This document shows, piece by piece, positions 8,020 through 16,961 of a DNA stretch of 64,000 nucleotides. The stretch's first letter is position 1. Every line of letters begins with the position of its first letter. Made by a program: the position numbers and the translations under genes. The notes below the pieces were generated by a model, which was not told the origin of the DNA, made no database searches, and saw nothing but the letters and a program-made list of their open reading frames with translations. The stretch comes from DASZTV01 sp036267875 (lineage in GTDB: Bacteria; Actinomycetota; Actinomycetes; JAFAQI01): positions 1 to 64,000 of the forward strand of contig DATAVE010000124.1 in assembly GCA_036267875.1 (NCBI GenBank), given 5' to 3'.

Positions 8020-8796
8020 GTGGCCACCCTGGAATCAGTTACGCGCAGCGCGTCGCGACTGCTTGCTCCGAACCCTGGACCGATGACACTCGACGGCACC
8101 AACACGTGGGTGCTGCGGGCGCCCGATCTCGACGGCGCTGCCGTCGTCGTCGATCCCGGTCCGATCGAGGACGGCCACATCGAGGAGGTCGTCAAGCTCG
8201 GACCCATTGCTGCGATCGTGCTGACTCACGGGCACTTCGATCATGGCGAGTGCGCCCCGCAGCTGCACGAGATAACGGGCGCACCAGTGATCGCTCGTGA
8301 TCCGAAGCTCTGCATCGCCGCGGACCCGATCCCTGACCACCCGGGCCGTACCGCGCTGGCTGGCCTCGACTGGCTGACCGTCCTCACTCCTGGTCACTCC
8401 AGTGACTCGGTGAGCTTCGTTCTCGAGTCCGATCGTGCACTCCTGACAGGCGACACCGTGCTCGGCCGCGGTACCGCCGTAATCGCGCATCCGGACGGCC
8501 ATCTCGGTGACTACTTCGACTCTCTTCGTCGGCTGCGCGACATCGCCGGGGGAGACATCGAGGTGATCCTGCCCGGACACGGTCCGGTGCTGCATCAGCC
8601 GATCGACGTCCTGGACTACTACCTCTCACATCGCGCCGAGCGCCTCGATCAGGTGCGCGCGGCTCTCGCGGCCGGCGACGAGAACGAGGAGGACGTCGTA
8701 CGCCGGGTTTACGCCGACGTCGACGAGTCGCTGTGGCCGTATGCAACGTTGTCGGTCCGCGCCCAGCTCGACTACCTCCGCGAGAACGACGGTTAG
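8020..8796 (+). CDS. Metallo-beta-lactamase-fold hydrolase (LACTB2-like)
   Basis: This 258-residue protein has the metal-binding motif THGHFDH (HxHxDH), the later TPGHS and GDT motifs and the C-terminal LPGHGP. The layout NTWVL...VDPGP...THGHFDH followed by a winged C-terminal domain matches the glyoxalase II/LACTB2-type branch, which hydrolyses thioesters or acts as a ribonuclease. It starts with GTG 3 bases after the Nudix stop, so it is in the same operon. Mycobacteria carry the same pair beside crp (Rv3677c, from memory). Confidence 0.88.
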   Translation: MATLESVTRSASRLLAPNPGPMTLDGTNTWVLRAPDLDGAAVVVDPGPIEDGHIEEVVKLGPIAAIVLTHGHFDHGECAPQLHEITGAPVIARDPKLCIAADPIPDHPGRTALAGLDWLTVLTPGHSSDSVSFVLESDRALLTGDTVLGRGTAVIAHPDGHLGDYFDSLRRLRDIAGGDIEVILPGHGPVLHQPIDVLDYYLSHRAERLDQVRAALAAGDENEEDVVRRVYADVDESLWPYATLSVRAQLDYLRENDG

Positions 8797-8802
8797 CAGT
8801 CG

Positions 8803-11800
8803 ATGAGCGCGCCCCTCACCTGCCCGGTCTGCGGTACGCCGACGGTTTCGTCCGCGCGGTTCTGCTATTCCTGCGGCGCCCTGCTCGACACCTCCGAGCT
8901 CGCCGCCGAGACCACCGCCGAGCGCCGCATAGTCACTGTGTTGTTCGGCGACTTGTCCGACTTCACCGCTTGGGCCGAGGAGGTCGACCCCGAGCGGGTC
9001 GGCATCGTCATCGATCACGTGCTCGGCGTGCTCGGCAAGTCCGTCACCGATCACGGCGGCGCCATCGACAAGCTGACCGGTGACGGCATCATGGCCGTCT
9101 TCGGTGCGCCGACCGCGCACGAGGATGACGTCGAGCGAGCAGTGCGCGCCGCGTCACATATGCAGACCGCGGTGCGCAGAGTCATGGAAGAGGAGTCCGG
9201 CGGAGGCCGCCGGATGGGTCTGCGGGTCGGCTTGAACACCGGCGAAGTGCTCGCCGGAGTGCAGGCCTCGCTGTCCTACACCGTCGTCGGCGACACCGTG
9301 AACACCGCTTCCCGGCTGTCCGACGCCGCAAGCATCGGCGCCGTCTACGCGGGTCGTTCGACGGCGCTCGCGACGATGTCCATCGCGTCGTGGCGTGCGC
9401 TGCAGCCGCTGCGGCTCAAGGGCAAGCGGGAGCCCGTGCCGGCGTACGAGCTCGTCGGACTGCGACCTCCCGGCGCCGCTCGGATCGGGCTCGGCGAAGA
9501 GGCTCCGTTCATCGGTCGCGATGCCGAGTTCGGCCGGCTGGTCGGCCGGGTGCTCGATGTCGTCGAACGCGAGAAGCCAGCCTCGGTCGTCGTCACCGGT
9601 GACGCCGGGGTCGGCAAGACGAGACTCGCCGCCGAGCTCGCCGAGTTTGCCGGCGAGCTCCCGGCCGTCCGCGTGCTGTGGGGCCGTTGTGCGCCGTACG
9701 GCGAGAGCCGCGAGCTTTCCCCGCTCGCAGATTGGATGCGTACCGCATTCGGAATCGTCGAGGACGACGACACCGAGACGGCGATCGGACGGGTACGCCG
9801 GACGGTGTCCCGCATCGGCAATCTTGCCGAAGGTCGGCCGATCAACACCCAGATGTTCGATCGGCTGCTCGCACTGCTCGGCCTCGTCGAGTGGGGACCG
9901 ATCGGGCCGCGTGACGCCGCCACGCCGGGCGCGGTGGAGATCTCCCGCGACCCGATGGTCGAGGCGGTCGGGACCGTCCTTCGCGCCCTTGCTGCCGAGG
10001 GACCGTTGGTGCTCGTCATTGACGACGCACACTGGGCAGTCGGCGGCCTTTTGCTCTCGGTGGCAGACCTTGCCGCCGAGATGTCCGGCGCGGTGATGTT
10101 CGTGACAGTTGGCCGGCCGGATCTGCTGAACACCGCTTGGTGGGATCGGCTGCCAGACCCGGAGCTGCTGCCGGTGTCACCGCTCGACGACGCCGCGAGC
10201 GAGCGGTTGCTTCGGGCCTACCTCGACGGCGCCGAGCTCGACCCGGACCCGCGCGACCTGTTGCTCGGCCGCGCCCAGGGCAATCCGTTCTTTCTCGCCG
10301 AGCTACTGCATCTCCTGGTCGACCGCGATCTGCTCCGCCGCGAAGGCGACGGTTGGCACCTCGTCGGCGAGCTGCCACGCGAGGTGCTGCCGGCTGGTGT
10401 CCAGGCCGTGCTCGCCGCGCGCATCGACGGCCTGTCGCCGGCGGCGCGGACACTCGTTCGTGAGGCGTCCGTGGTCGGCAACCGGTTCACCTACGGCATG
10501 CTCCGTGCGCTAAGTCCGGCCGAGACGGGCGAGGCCGACGCAGTGGCGAGCGGGCTCGACGAGCTGGTGTCACGCGGCATTGTGCGGCCGATCTCAGACG
10601 GCTCGGAGGCGGCGCCGCAGTTCGTGTTCACTCATGCGCTGGCGCGTGACGTCGCCTATGCCGGCATTCCGAAGGGTGAGCGGGCCCGACGCCACGCCGC
10701 TGTTGCTCGATGGGCGATCGATGGGCTGCAGTGGTCGGCTGCAGACACCGACACCTTCGTTGCCGCGCAGGCAGAGCAGGCCGTCAGCCTGGCCGCGGAG
10801 ATGAACCTACCGCCGGCGGATCTGGCGTGGTCGGCCCGCGAGATCGGATTCGGCGCTCTCGATCGCCTTGGTGAGGCCGCGCTCGCCCGCGACGACAACA
10901 TACGAGCCGAGACCTTGCTGACCCGAGCCGTCAGCCTCGCCGCCGACGGGGTTCCCGAACCTGCTATCGCACGGGCATTGGTACGCCGGGCCGCTGCGAT
11001 CGCCGGACTGCATCGCCTCGAGGACGCCGAGCAGGACCTGGAACTCGCGCTTGCCTCAACCGACCAGCGACTGCGCGCGACCGCGCTCGTCGTACACGGC
11101 GACATCCTGCGGCGCCGTGGTGAGGACGACCGCGCCACTCGCGCGCTCGTCACAGCGCTAGCGGCCGCCAGCGAGTCCGGCCACGATCGGGTGACCGGCG
11201 AGGCGCTGCGGCAACTCGGGATGATGGACTTTCTCGCCGCGCGGCTGACGTCCGCCGAGGAGCGGTTCGGTCAGGCGCTGGCACTCGCCGAACGGGTTGG
11301 TGACCGTCGCGGCGCAGGTTGGGCGCTGCAGCACCTGGCGTGGAGCGCGACGACGCGGGGTGCCTATGGCATCGCCGAGGAGCGACTGCACGAGGCCGGC
11401 GCTGTCTTCGCCAGCCTGGACGACGACGGAGGGCTGTCCTGGTGCGCCGGCACCGAGGCCTTCATCCGGCTCCTGCAAGGCAGGCTCGTCGAGGCCCGCG
11501 ACCTTGCCCAGAGCCTGCTTCCCTTGGGCCGAGCGATCGGCGACACCTGGGGTGTTGCAGCCTGCTTGACGATCGACGGTCTTGCCGCGGCTGAGCTCGG
11601 GCTGATCACCACGGCACTCGACGAGGCCGCCGCGGCGTACGACATCTTCGAAGAGCTCGGCGACACCTGGGGCCAGTGCATGGCCTCGATCGCGTCAGCC
11701 GCGGCACTGCGAGGAGCGGGTCGGCAACGTAAGGCGATCCGCCGGCTCGAGCAGGCGGTGGATCTTGCGAGCAAGGCGCGCAACCCGCTGCCGGCGACGC

Positions 11801-12309
11801 TGGCAACGGTGAGCATCGGCTACTGCCGCCTCGACCTCGGCGATGCGAGTGCCGCAGAGGGTGCGGCGCGGTCGGCCTTGGAGCGGGCCGAGGGACTCGA
11901 CCTGCAGCCGGGTGCGCTGGTCAGCCTGCGGGTGCTGCTTGCCCAGGCGTTGCGGGCGCGTGGCGAGACGCAGGAGGCGGTCAAGCTGCTCCGGGAGGCG
12001 CAGGTCGTAGTCGATGCGTCGCTTGCGTTCCCTCGCCGGCAGGCGCTTGCGCATCTCGCGGGATGCCTGCTCGAACTCGGTGAGATCGCGGAGGCGCTCG
12101 ACGTAGCGCAGCAAGCGATCGCACAGCCGGCGCAAGATGTCCGGTCACGAATCGTTGCGCTGCGAGTGCTCGGGGCTTGCCTGTCCGCGGCCGGCGACAT
12201 ACCTGCAGCGAGGTACGCGGTGCGGCAGGCCACCGCGCTGTCAGCAGCCACCGAGATGCGTGGCGAGCTAGCCGCCTCTCAGCGAGCCCTCTCCGCACTG
12301 CCTCGCTGA
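8803..12309 (+). CDS. Large class III nucleotidyl cyclase with AAA/STAND-like ATPase and TPR-like region
   Basis: This 1168-residue protein has four parts. A zinc ribbon (Cys7, Cys10, Cys21, Cys24) is followed by a class III cyclase domain (about 40-215) with all expected catalytic positions: metal Asp50 and Asp94, Lys90, Asp164, and the transition-state pair Asn167/Arg171. A P-loop ATPase follows (GDAGVGKT at 266-273, Walker B VLVIDDAH). The C-terminal half is alanine-rich helical repeats of TPR type. No membrane segment is seen, so it is probably a cytoplasmic cAMP-forming, ligand-regulated cyclase. It is the last gene of its operon and faces crp, whose product binds cAMP. Confidence 0.9.
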   Translation: MSAPLTCPVCGTPTVSSARFCYSCGALLDTSELAAETTAERRIVTVLFGDLSDFTAWAEEVDPERVGIVIDHVLGVLGKSVTDHGGAIDKLTGDGIMAVFGAPTAHEDDVERAVRAASHMQTAVRRVMEEESGGGRRMGLRVGLNTGEVLAGVQASLSYTVVGDTVNTASRLSDAASIGAVYAGRSTALATMSIASWRALQPLRLKGKREPVPAYELVGLRPPGAARIGLGEEAPFIGRDAEFGRLVGRVLDVVEREKPASVVVTGDAGVGKTRLAAELAEFAGELPAVRVLWGRCAPYGESRELSPLADWMRTAFGIVEDDDTETAIGRVRRTVSRIGNLAEGRPINTQMFDRLLALLGLVEWGPIGPRDAATPGAVEISRDPMVEAVGTVLRALAAEGPLVLVIDDAHWAVGGLLLSVADLAAEMSGAVMFVTVGRPDLLNTAWWDRLPDPELLPVSPLDDAASERLLRAYLDGAELDPDPRDLLLGRAQGNPFFLAELLHLLVDRDLLRREGDGWHLVGELPREVLPAGVQAVLAARIDGLSPAARTLVREASVVGNRFTYGMLRALSPAETGEADAVASGLDELVSRGIVRPISDGSEAAPQFVFTHALARDVAYAGIPKGERARRHAAVARWAIDGLQWSAADTDTFVAAQAEQAVSLAAEMNLPPADLAWSAREIGFGALDRLGEAALARDDNIRAETLLTRAVSLAADGVPEPAIARALVRRAAAIAGLHRLEDAEQDLELALASTDQRLRATALVVHGDILRRRGEDDRATRALVTALAAASESGHDRVTGEALRQLGMMDFLAARLTSAEERFGQALALAERVGDRRGAGWALQHLAWSATTRGAYGIAEERLHEAGAVFASLDDDGGLSWCAGTEAFIRLLQGRLVEARDLAQSLLPLGRAIGDTWGVAACLTIDGLAAAELGLITTALDEAAAAYDIFEELGDTWGQCMASIASAAALRGAGRQRKAIRRLEQAVDLASKARNPLPATLATVSIGYCRLDLGDASAAEGAARSALERAEGLDLQPGALVSLRVLLAQALRARGETQEAVKLLREAQVVVDASLAFPRRQALAHLAGCLLELGEIAEALDVAQQAIAQPAQDVRSRIVALRVLGACLSAAGDIPAARYAVRQATALSAATEMRGELAASQRALSALPR

Positions 12310-12313
12310 GCGG

Positions 12314-12387
12314 ATGGCACATAGGTATTGCTCGGGCAGTACCTATGTGCCATGCGTATCGCTATGGCAGTACCTATGTGCCATGCG
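12314..12387. repeat. One inverted and two direct copies of a short repeat between cyclase and crp
   Basis: TACCTATGTGCCAT occurs at 12340-12353 and 12371-12384, and its exact reverse complement at 12314-12327. The two direct copies extend to 22 identical bases (12335-12356 and 12366-12387), 31 bases apart. The first arm can pair with either direct copy, making two alternative 14-bp hairpins. It fills the gap between two convergent genes, so a bidirectional terminator or attenuator is the simplest reading; there is no U-run. Confidence 0.85.
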
Positions 12388-12389
12388 CT

Positions 12390-13064
12390 CTATCTAGCGC
12401 GGCGGGTGAGCCGGTCGGGCTCGAGCAGCAGGACGCTGCGTCCCTCGATGCGAAGCCAGCCGCGGTGCGCGAACTCCGACAGAGCCTTGTTCACCGTCTC
12501 CCGGCTCGCTCCCACGAGTTGGGCCAGCTCTTCCTGGGTGAGGTCGTGGCGCACCCGGGTGCCGTCGGCCTCGACGACCCCGAACTTGTCCGCGAGGTCG
12601 AGCAGCGCCTTTGCAACCCGGCCGGGTACGTCGGTGAAGACCAGGTCGGCCATCGCCTCGTTGGTACGACGTAGGCGCTGAGCCAGGGCCTGGAGCAACT
12701 CGACTGCAACACCCGGTCGCTCCAGCAACAGCGGTCGCAGATCGTCGTGGTCGAGTGACGCGAGCGTCGCGTCCGTGACCGCAGACACACTCGCGGTGCG
12801 CGGCCCCGGATCAAACAGTGACAGCTCACCGAACATCTCGGCGGTCCCGAGGACGGCGATCAGGTTCTCGCGGCCGTCGACCGCGGCACGCGTGATCTTG
12901 ACCTTGCCGTCCAGGACGATGAACAGCCGGTCGCCGTCGTCACCCTCGTTGAAGACGACGTGACCCTTGCCCACGCTTCGGGTCGTGAGCATCTTCTCCA
13001 GCGTCGCGGCGGAGTCGGCATCGAGCGCGGCGAACAGCGGCACCGAGCCCAGCACGCCCTCCAC
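12390..13064 (-). CDS. crp: cAMP receptor protein, Crp/FNR family
   Basis: This 224-residue regulator has an N-terminal cyclic-nucleotide-binding domain with the phosphate-binding cassette FGELSLFDPGPRTASVSA, a dimerisation helix, and a C-terminal winged helix with LTQEELAQLVGASRETVNKA as its helix-turn-helix. It is close to mycobacterial Crp (Rv3676). Start: GTG at 13064, preceded by AGGAGGT at good spacing. A large cyclase that could make its ligand ends 80 bases away on the other strand. Confidence 0.95.
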   Translation of the reverse strand: MEGVLGSVPLFAALDADSAATLEKMLTTRSVGKGHVVFNEGDDGDRLFIVLDGKVKITRAAVDGRENLIAVLGTAEMFGELSLFDPGPRTASVSAVTDATLASLDHDDLRPLLLERPGVAVELLQALAQRLRRTNEAMADLVFTDVPGRVAKALLDLADKFGVVEADGTRVRHDLTQEELAQLVGASRETVNKALSEFAHRGWLRIEGRSVLLLEPDRLTRRAR

Positions 13065-13169
13065 CAGACCTCCTATGCCGCGGTGCGCCGTCGCACCTGG
13101 GCTGGAGTCTGCCTCACATCAACGACGACGTGCCACAACCTTGCGCCTGCCGCGCTTTCGTGCGCGAGC

Positions 13170-13694
13170 TCAGATCGAGATTCGGGCGGGCCCTGGCGCG
13201 ACCGGAAGGGCCGACAGGCACAGGTCCGGCTGCTCGCGGTAGCGGGCGATCAGCTCGCTCGTCGCTGCGGCAAGCTGGCGGTGCAGGGCGGAGCGGTACG
13301 CCGAGAGCTGCAGCTCTGCCGCGGTGAGGTCTTCGATCAGCGCGACGTTGCGGGCGTCGTCGAGCGGGTCAGGTTCGCGTGACCACAGGTGGGCAAGGTC
13401 AGGGAGCGGGGGCATGTCATCGACCGGCATCACGGACACCAGAGCGGTGCGGCGGGTGCTCGGAGCGCGCTCGGCGAAGACACCACGAAGGTCCTCGACC
13501 CTCGTCGTGCCGCTGTCCCGTCCGGAGACGACGATGTCGAGCCGCGCCTGGATGATCCGGCGCCAATACGAGACCCGGCTCTCCTCGTGGGTCAGGGTCG
13601 CGCGGTACTCACGCAGCCCGCCCAGGTCGAGGTGGGCGAACTGCGGGTCCCGTTCGGGCGGCGTCTTTCGGTCCGCCGTGGGCCGATTCGGCAT
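13170..13694 (-). CDS. rsiG: RsiG/AmfC-like anti-sigma factor with c-di-GMP-binding motif
   Basis: The 174-residue protein starts at ATG 13694, preceded by GTGAGGA; the open frame runs further upstream but without coding character. A first helix carries E38-x3-S42-x2-R45-x3-Q49-x3-D53, which fits exactly the motif E(X)3S(X)2R(X)3Q(X)3D of Streptomyces RsiG, an anti-sigma factor that grips c-di-GMP dimers between two helices. A second helix has E127, S131 and R134, but His138 and Ala142 replace Gln and Asp. In between is PPLPDLAHLW, a family hallmark. A WhiG-type sigma factor is not in this window. Family confidence is high; ligand binding is inferred. Confidence 0.82.
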   Translation of the reverse strand: MPNRPTADRKTPPERDPQFAHLDLGGLREYRATLTHEESRVSYWRRIIQARLDIVVSGRDSGTTRVEDLRGVFAERAPSTRRTALVSVMPVDDMPPLPDLAHLWSREPDPLDDARNVALIEDLTAAELQLSAYRSALHRQLAAATSELIARYREQPDLCLSALPVAPGPARISI

Positions 13695-13809
13695 TTCCTC
13701 ACTCTCCGCAGCTTCCTTTGCCGCATCGGCGTGATCTTGGGGGCGCTTAATAGGAGTGCGACCCACGTCACTCCTCTGGCCTATGAAAAGTGCCGTCGCC
13801 CTCGCGCCG

Positions 13810-13815
13810 TACAGT
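13810..13815 (+). promoter_or_regulatory. Probable leaderless -10 box (nth)
   Basis: TACAGT is followed after six bases by the GTG at 13822. This supports the shorter start for Nth over the ATG at 13783. Confidence 0.5.
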
Positions 13816-13821
13816 CGAGGG

Positions 13822-14538
13822 GTGCCGCCGGAGGAGTCCCACACCGCTATCGTGCGACGGGCTCGCCGGATGGACAAAGTGCTCAAAGCGACCTATCCGG
13901 ACGCTCACTGCGAGCTCGACTTCGCCTCCCCGCTCCAGCTCCTGGTCGCGACCGTGTTGTCTGCTCAGTGCACCGACAAGATGGTGAACTCGGTCACTCC
14001 CGCCCTGTTCCGGCGGTATCCGACGGCCAAGGACTACGCGGCGGCTGATCGTGCCGAGATGGAGGTGATGATCAAGTCGACCGGATTCTTCCGGGCGAAG
14101 ACGGACAGTCTGCTCAAACTGGGACAAGCGCTCGACGAGCAGTACGCCGGTGAGGTCCCGGGGCGTCTGGAAGACCTGGTCAAACTTCCGGGAGTCGGGC
14201 GCAAGACAGCGAACGTCGTCCTCGGCAACGCTTTCGGGATTCCCGGCATCACGGTCGACACCCACTTCGGGCGACTTTCCCGTCGGTTTGGCTGGACCAC
14301 CGAGGAGGATCCGGTCAAGGTCGAGCACGAGGTCGGCGCCCTGTTCGTGAAGGCCGACTGGACCGGGTTGTCGCACCGGATGATCTGGCATGGCCGCCGC
14401 GCCTGCCACGCCAAGAAGGCGGCTTGCGGCGCCTGTCCGCTCGCCAAGCTATGTCCGTCGTACGGCATCGGCCCCACTGATCCGGCGGTCGCGGAGCGGC
14501 TGCTCAGATCGCCATCGCAGATGACCCCGACTGCGTGA
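13822..14538 (+). CDS. nth: Endonuclease III
   Basis: This DNA glycosylase/AP lyase (238 aa) removes oxidised pyrimidines. The helix-hairpin-helix LPGVGRKTANVVLGNAFG contains the catalytic Lys, and VDTHFGRLSRR provides the catalytic Asp. The [4Fe-4S] loop is C-x6-C-x2-C-x5-C near the C-terminus (CHAKKAACGACPLAKLC). The start at 13822 is chosen for the upstream -10 box and agreement with Nth family length; ATG 13783 would add 13 residues. The stop overlaps the next start as GTGA, so it leads an operon with the thioredoxin, Nudix and marP genes, as in mycobacteria. Confidence 0.95.
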   Translation: MPPEESHTAIVRRARRMDKVLKATYPDAHCELDFASPLQLLVATVLSAQCTDKMVNSVTPALFRRYPTAKDYAAADRAEMEVMIKSTGFFRAKTDSLLKLGQALDEQYAGEVPGRLEDLVKLPGVGRKTANVVLGNAFGIPGITVDTHFGRLSRRFGWTTEEDPVKVEHEVGALFVKADWTGLSHRMIWHGRRACHAKKAACGACPLAKLCPSYGIGPTDPAVAERLLRSPSQMTPTA

Positions 14539-15131
14539 GCGGTAATCGCAGTCTTCTGCTTGTCGCGGTGTTGCTCGCGGCGACCGGCTGCTCGTCGGCT
14601 TCGAGCGGTGGCCATGGTCATGCCGTGTCTCCCGGACCACAGCTGTCGAAGCTGATCAAGCAAGCCAACCTCGCGCCATGTCCCGCGTCATCAGCGAGCG
14701 ACGCGTCGGGTGGACTGCCTGACCTCTCGTTGGACTGTCTAGGCGGGGGGCCGGCGGTCCATCTCGCCGGGCTGCGCGGCCCGGCGGTCGTGAACGTCTG
14801 GGGCTCGTGGTGCGGACCCTGCCAGAAGGAGGCTGGCTACCTGTCGTCGGTCTACGACGCCGATCGCGGCAGGGTCGTCTTCCTTGGCATCGACACCGAG
14901 GACTCGGCCGACAGCGCACTCGACTTCGGCACTCATGTCACGCCGCCGGTCCGCTACCCATCCGTCGAGGATCCGGACCGCAAGGTGCTGATCGGTCTGG
15001 CCAAGGCGCCCGGCCCGCCGGAGACGGCCTTCATCGGTACGTCGGGCCAGGTCGTCCACGTGCACGAAGGCCCGTACGACAACGCCGCCGAGCTTCGCTC
15101 GGATATCGCCACTTATCTCGGCGTCACGTGA
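14535..15131 (+). CDS. TlpA/ResA-type thioredoxin-fold lipoprotein
   Basis: This 198-residue protein has a lipoprotein signal peptide ending in AATGC (Cys19) and a thioredoxin fold with the active site WCGPC (Cys93, Cys96). Such proteins reduce or exchange disulfides outside the membrane, for instance in cytochrome c maturation, but no cytochrome genes are near. A thioredoxin-like gene in the same nth-nudix-marP order exists in mycobacteria (Rv3673c, from memory). Both gene ends overlap neighbours by GTGA. Confidence 0.88.
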   Translation: MSGNRSLLLVAVLLAATGCSSASSGGHGHAVSPGPQLSKLIKQANLAPCPASSASDASGGLPDLSLDCLGGGPAVHLAGLRGPAVVNVWGSWCGPCQKEAGYLSSVYDADRGRVVFLGIDTEDSADSALDFGTHVTPPVRYPSVEDPDRKVLIGLAKAPGPPETAFIGTSGQVVHVHEGPYDNAAELRSDIATYLGVT

Positions 15132-15778
15132 GTAGCGCCCCCGACTGGCTGCTGCAGCTCGTCGAGGCGGTGAACGCTTCCGACGCTGACGCCTTCACCC
15201 CTGTGCCGCTGCACGCCGACGACGACCCGACGATTCGCCGATCGGCAGTGCTGGTGCTGTTCGGCCAAGGCGAGCACGGACCGGACGTGTTGCTTCAGCA
15301 GCGCAGCGATGACCTTCGTCATCACGCGGGCCAGCCGGCTTTCCCCGGCGGCGGCATCGATCCGGGTGACGACGGGCCGGTCGAAGCGGCGCTGCGTGAG
15401 GCAGTAGAAGAGGTCGGGCTCGAGCCCAGCGGCGTCGACGTACTGACGCTGTTGCCGCAGCTCTGGCTTCCCCCGAGTCGCAATCTCGTGACGCCGGTGC
15501 TCGCTTGGTGGCGAGTGCCGTCACGAGTCGAGGCAGTCGACCCGGTCGAGGTTGCGGCGGTATCGCGAGTCGCGATCGCCGATCTCGCCAACCCGGCGAA
15601 CCGCGTCACGGTGAAGCATCCACTCGGCTACGCGTCGCCGGCTTTCAAGGTTGCGGGGATGCTCGTCTGGGGCTTCACCGCCGGCGTGCTCGACCGGCTG
15701 ATCAAGCTCGGCGGCTGGGAACAGGAGTGGGATCGCGAGTCCTACGTCCCGTTCCCGATTCCCATGCAGGCCTCGTAG
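15128..15778 (+). CDS. Nudix hydrolase, CoA pyrophosphatase type
   Basis: This 216-residue protein starts at GTG 15128, overlapping the thioredoxin stop. It has a Nudix box ending in REavEEvGL, preceded by HHAGQPAFPGGGIDPGDDG, a sequence characteristic of NUDT7/CoA-cleaving Nudix enzymes. These split CoA or its esters into phosphopantetheine compounds and 3',5'-ADP. A longer open frame upstream is antisense or out of frame to real genes and was rejected. The marP gene starts on the last base of its stop codon. Confidence 0.88.
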   Translation: MSSAPDWLLQLVEAVNASDADAFTPVPLHADDDPTIRRSAVLVLFGQGEHGPDVLLQQRSDDLRHHAGQPAFPGGGIDPGDDGPVEAALREAVEEVGLEPSGVDVLTLLPQLWLPPSRNLVTPVLAWWRVPSRVEAVDPVEVAAVSRVAIADLANPANRVTVKHPLGYASPAFKVAGMLVWGFTAGVLDRLIKLGGWEQEWDRESYVPFPIPMQAS

Positions 15779-16956
15779 TGGACACCCTCGACTGGGTCTT
15801 GCTGGTCATCTGCATCGGCTTCGCGTTCAGCGGCTATCGCCAGGGATTCATCGTCGGCTTCCTGTCCTTCGTCGGCTTCCTCGGTGGCGGCGCGCTCGGC
15901 GCGAAGTACGCGAGCTCGCTGCACAGCGACATCCGCGTCGGCCTCGGGCCGGCGATGTTCGGCCTGCTTGCGGTAGTGGTGTGCGCGATGCTCGGTCAGC
16001 TGATCGCCACGCTGATCGGGGTCGCGATCCGCAAGGAGTTCACCTGGCGACCGTTGCGGACGCTGGACTCGGTGGCAGGCGGAGCGGTCAGCGTCATCTC
16101 GGTGCTGCTGGTCGCGTGGCTTGTCGGGGCGTCCCTCGCGCAGAGCGCGGCCGGTGGGGTTGCGCGGGAGATCCGGCACTCCAGCATCCTCCGCGCCGTC
16201 GATGCCGTGATGCCCGATGGCGCCACAACGTGGTTCTCGTCGTTTCGCCGACTGCTCGATCGGGACGGCCTGCCCGAAGTGTTCGGCGGCATCGGTCCGG
16301 AGCGGATCGTCAGCGTGAAGCCGCCGCCACCGGGTCTCGCGCACAGTCGCGTCGTACGACGATCCGAGCCGGACGTCGTCAAGATCACCGGCATCGCGGA
16401 GTCGTGTTCGCGACAACTCGAAGGCAGCGGTTTCGTCTACGCCAACGACCGGGTGATGACCAACGCGCATGTGGTTGCAGGGGTCGGCTCACCGTCGGTT
16501 CAGACGATCGACGGACGGACGCTGCCTGCAAAGGTGGTGCTCTACGACCCGAGAACCGACATCGCAGTCCTGCTAGTGCCGGATCTGAATCTCACGCCGT
16601 TGCCATTCGCGGGTGCGCTTTCGACCGATGACACCGCGGTCGTCGCCGGCTATCCCGAGAACGGTGGGCTCACGCTCCGTTCTGCGCGAGTGCGCGATGT
16701 GCAGAACGCTCGCGGGCCTGACATCTACCAGGACCGCCAGGTAACCAGGCAGATCTACGCGCTCTATGCGAAGGTCCGCCCAGGCAACTCGGGTGGGCCG
16801 TTGCTGACGACGTCCGGCGAGGTAGCCGGGGTCGTGTTCGCAGCCGCGATCGACGACCCGCACACCGGCTACGCCCTCACGGCGCAGCAGATCGCCTCGG
16901 ACGCCACTGCGGGGACCAGCGCCAGCAGCGGAGTCTCGACACAAGGTTGCGACTAA
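15778..16956 (+). CDS. marP: MarP-type membrane serine protease
   Basis: This 392-residue protein has four N-terminal membrane segments of CvpA type (about residues 5-125) and a periplasmic chymotrypsin-like protease. The triad is His231 (TNAHVV), Asp261 (TDIAVL) and Ser338 (GNSGGP), almost the same positions as in Mycobacterium tuberculosis MarP. Cys210 and Cys391 match the disulfide that activates that protease. MarP defends against acid and oxidative stress, in mycobacteria by cleaving a peptidoglycan hydrolase. GTG at 15778 overlaps the last base of the preceding stop. Confidence 0.93.
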   Translation: MDTLDWVLLVICIGFAFSGYRQGFIVGFLSFVGFLGGGALGAKYASSLHSDIRVGLGPAMFGLLAVVVCAMLGQLIATLIGVAIRKEFTWRPLRTLDSVAGGAVSVISVLLVAWLVGASLAQSAAGGVAREIRHSSILRAVDAVMPDGATTWFSSFRRLLDRDGLPEVFGGIGPERIVSVKPPPPGLAHSRVVRRSEPDVVKITGIAESCSRQLEGSGFVYANDRVMTNAHVVAGVGSPSVQTIDGRTLPAKVVLYDPRTDIAVLLVPDLNLTPLPFAGALSTDDTAVVAGYPENGGLTLRSARVRDVQNARGPDIYQDRQVTRQIYALYAKVRPGNSGGPLLTTSGEVAGVVFAAAIDDPHTGYALTAQQIASDATAGTSASSGVSTQGCD

Positions 16957-16961
16957 CGGAT

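Noticed and set aside
13695..13886. N-terminal extension of the RsiG-like protein
   Set aside because: The extra 64 codons lie over the nth promoter and start region and do not resemble the family; the ATG at 13694 has a ribosome binding site.
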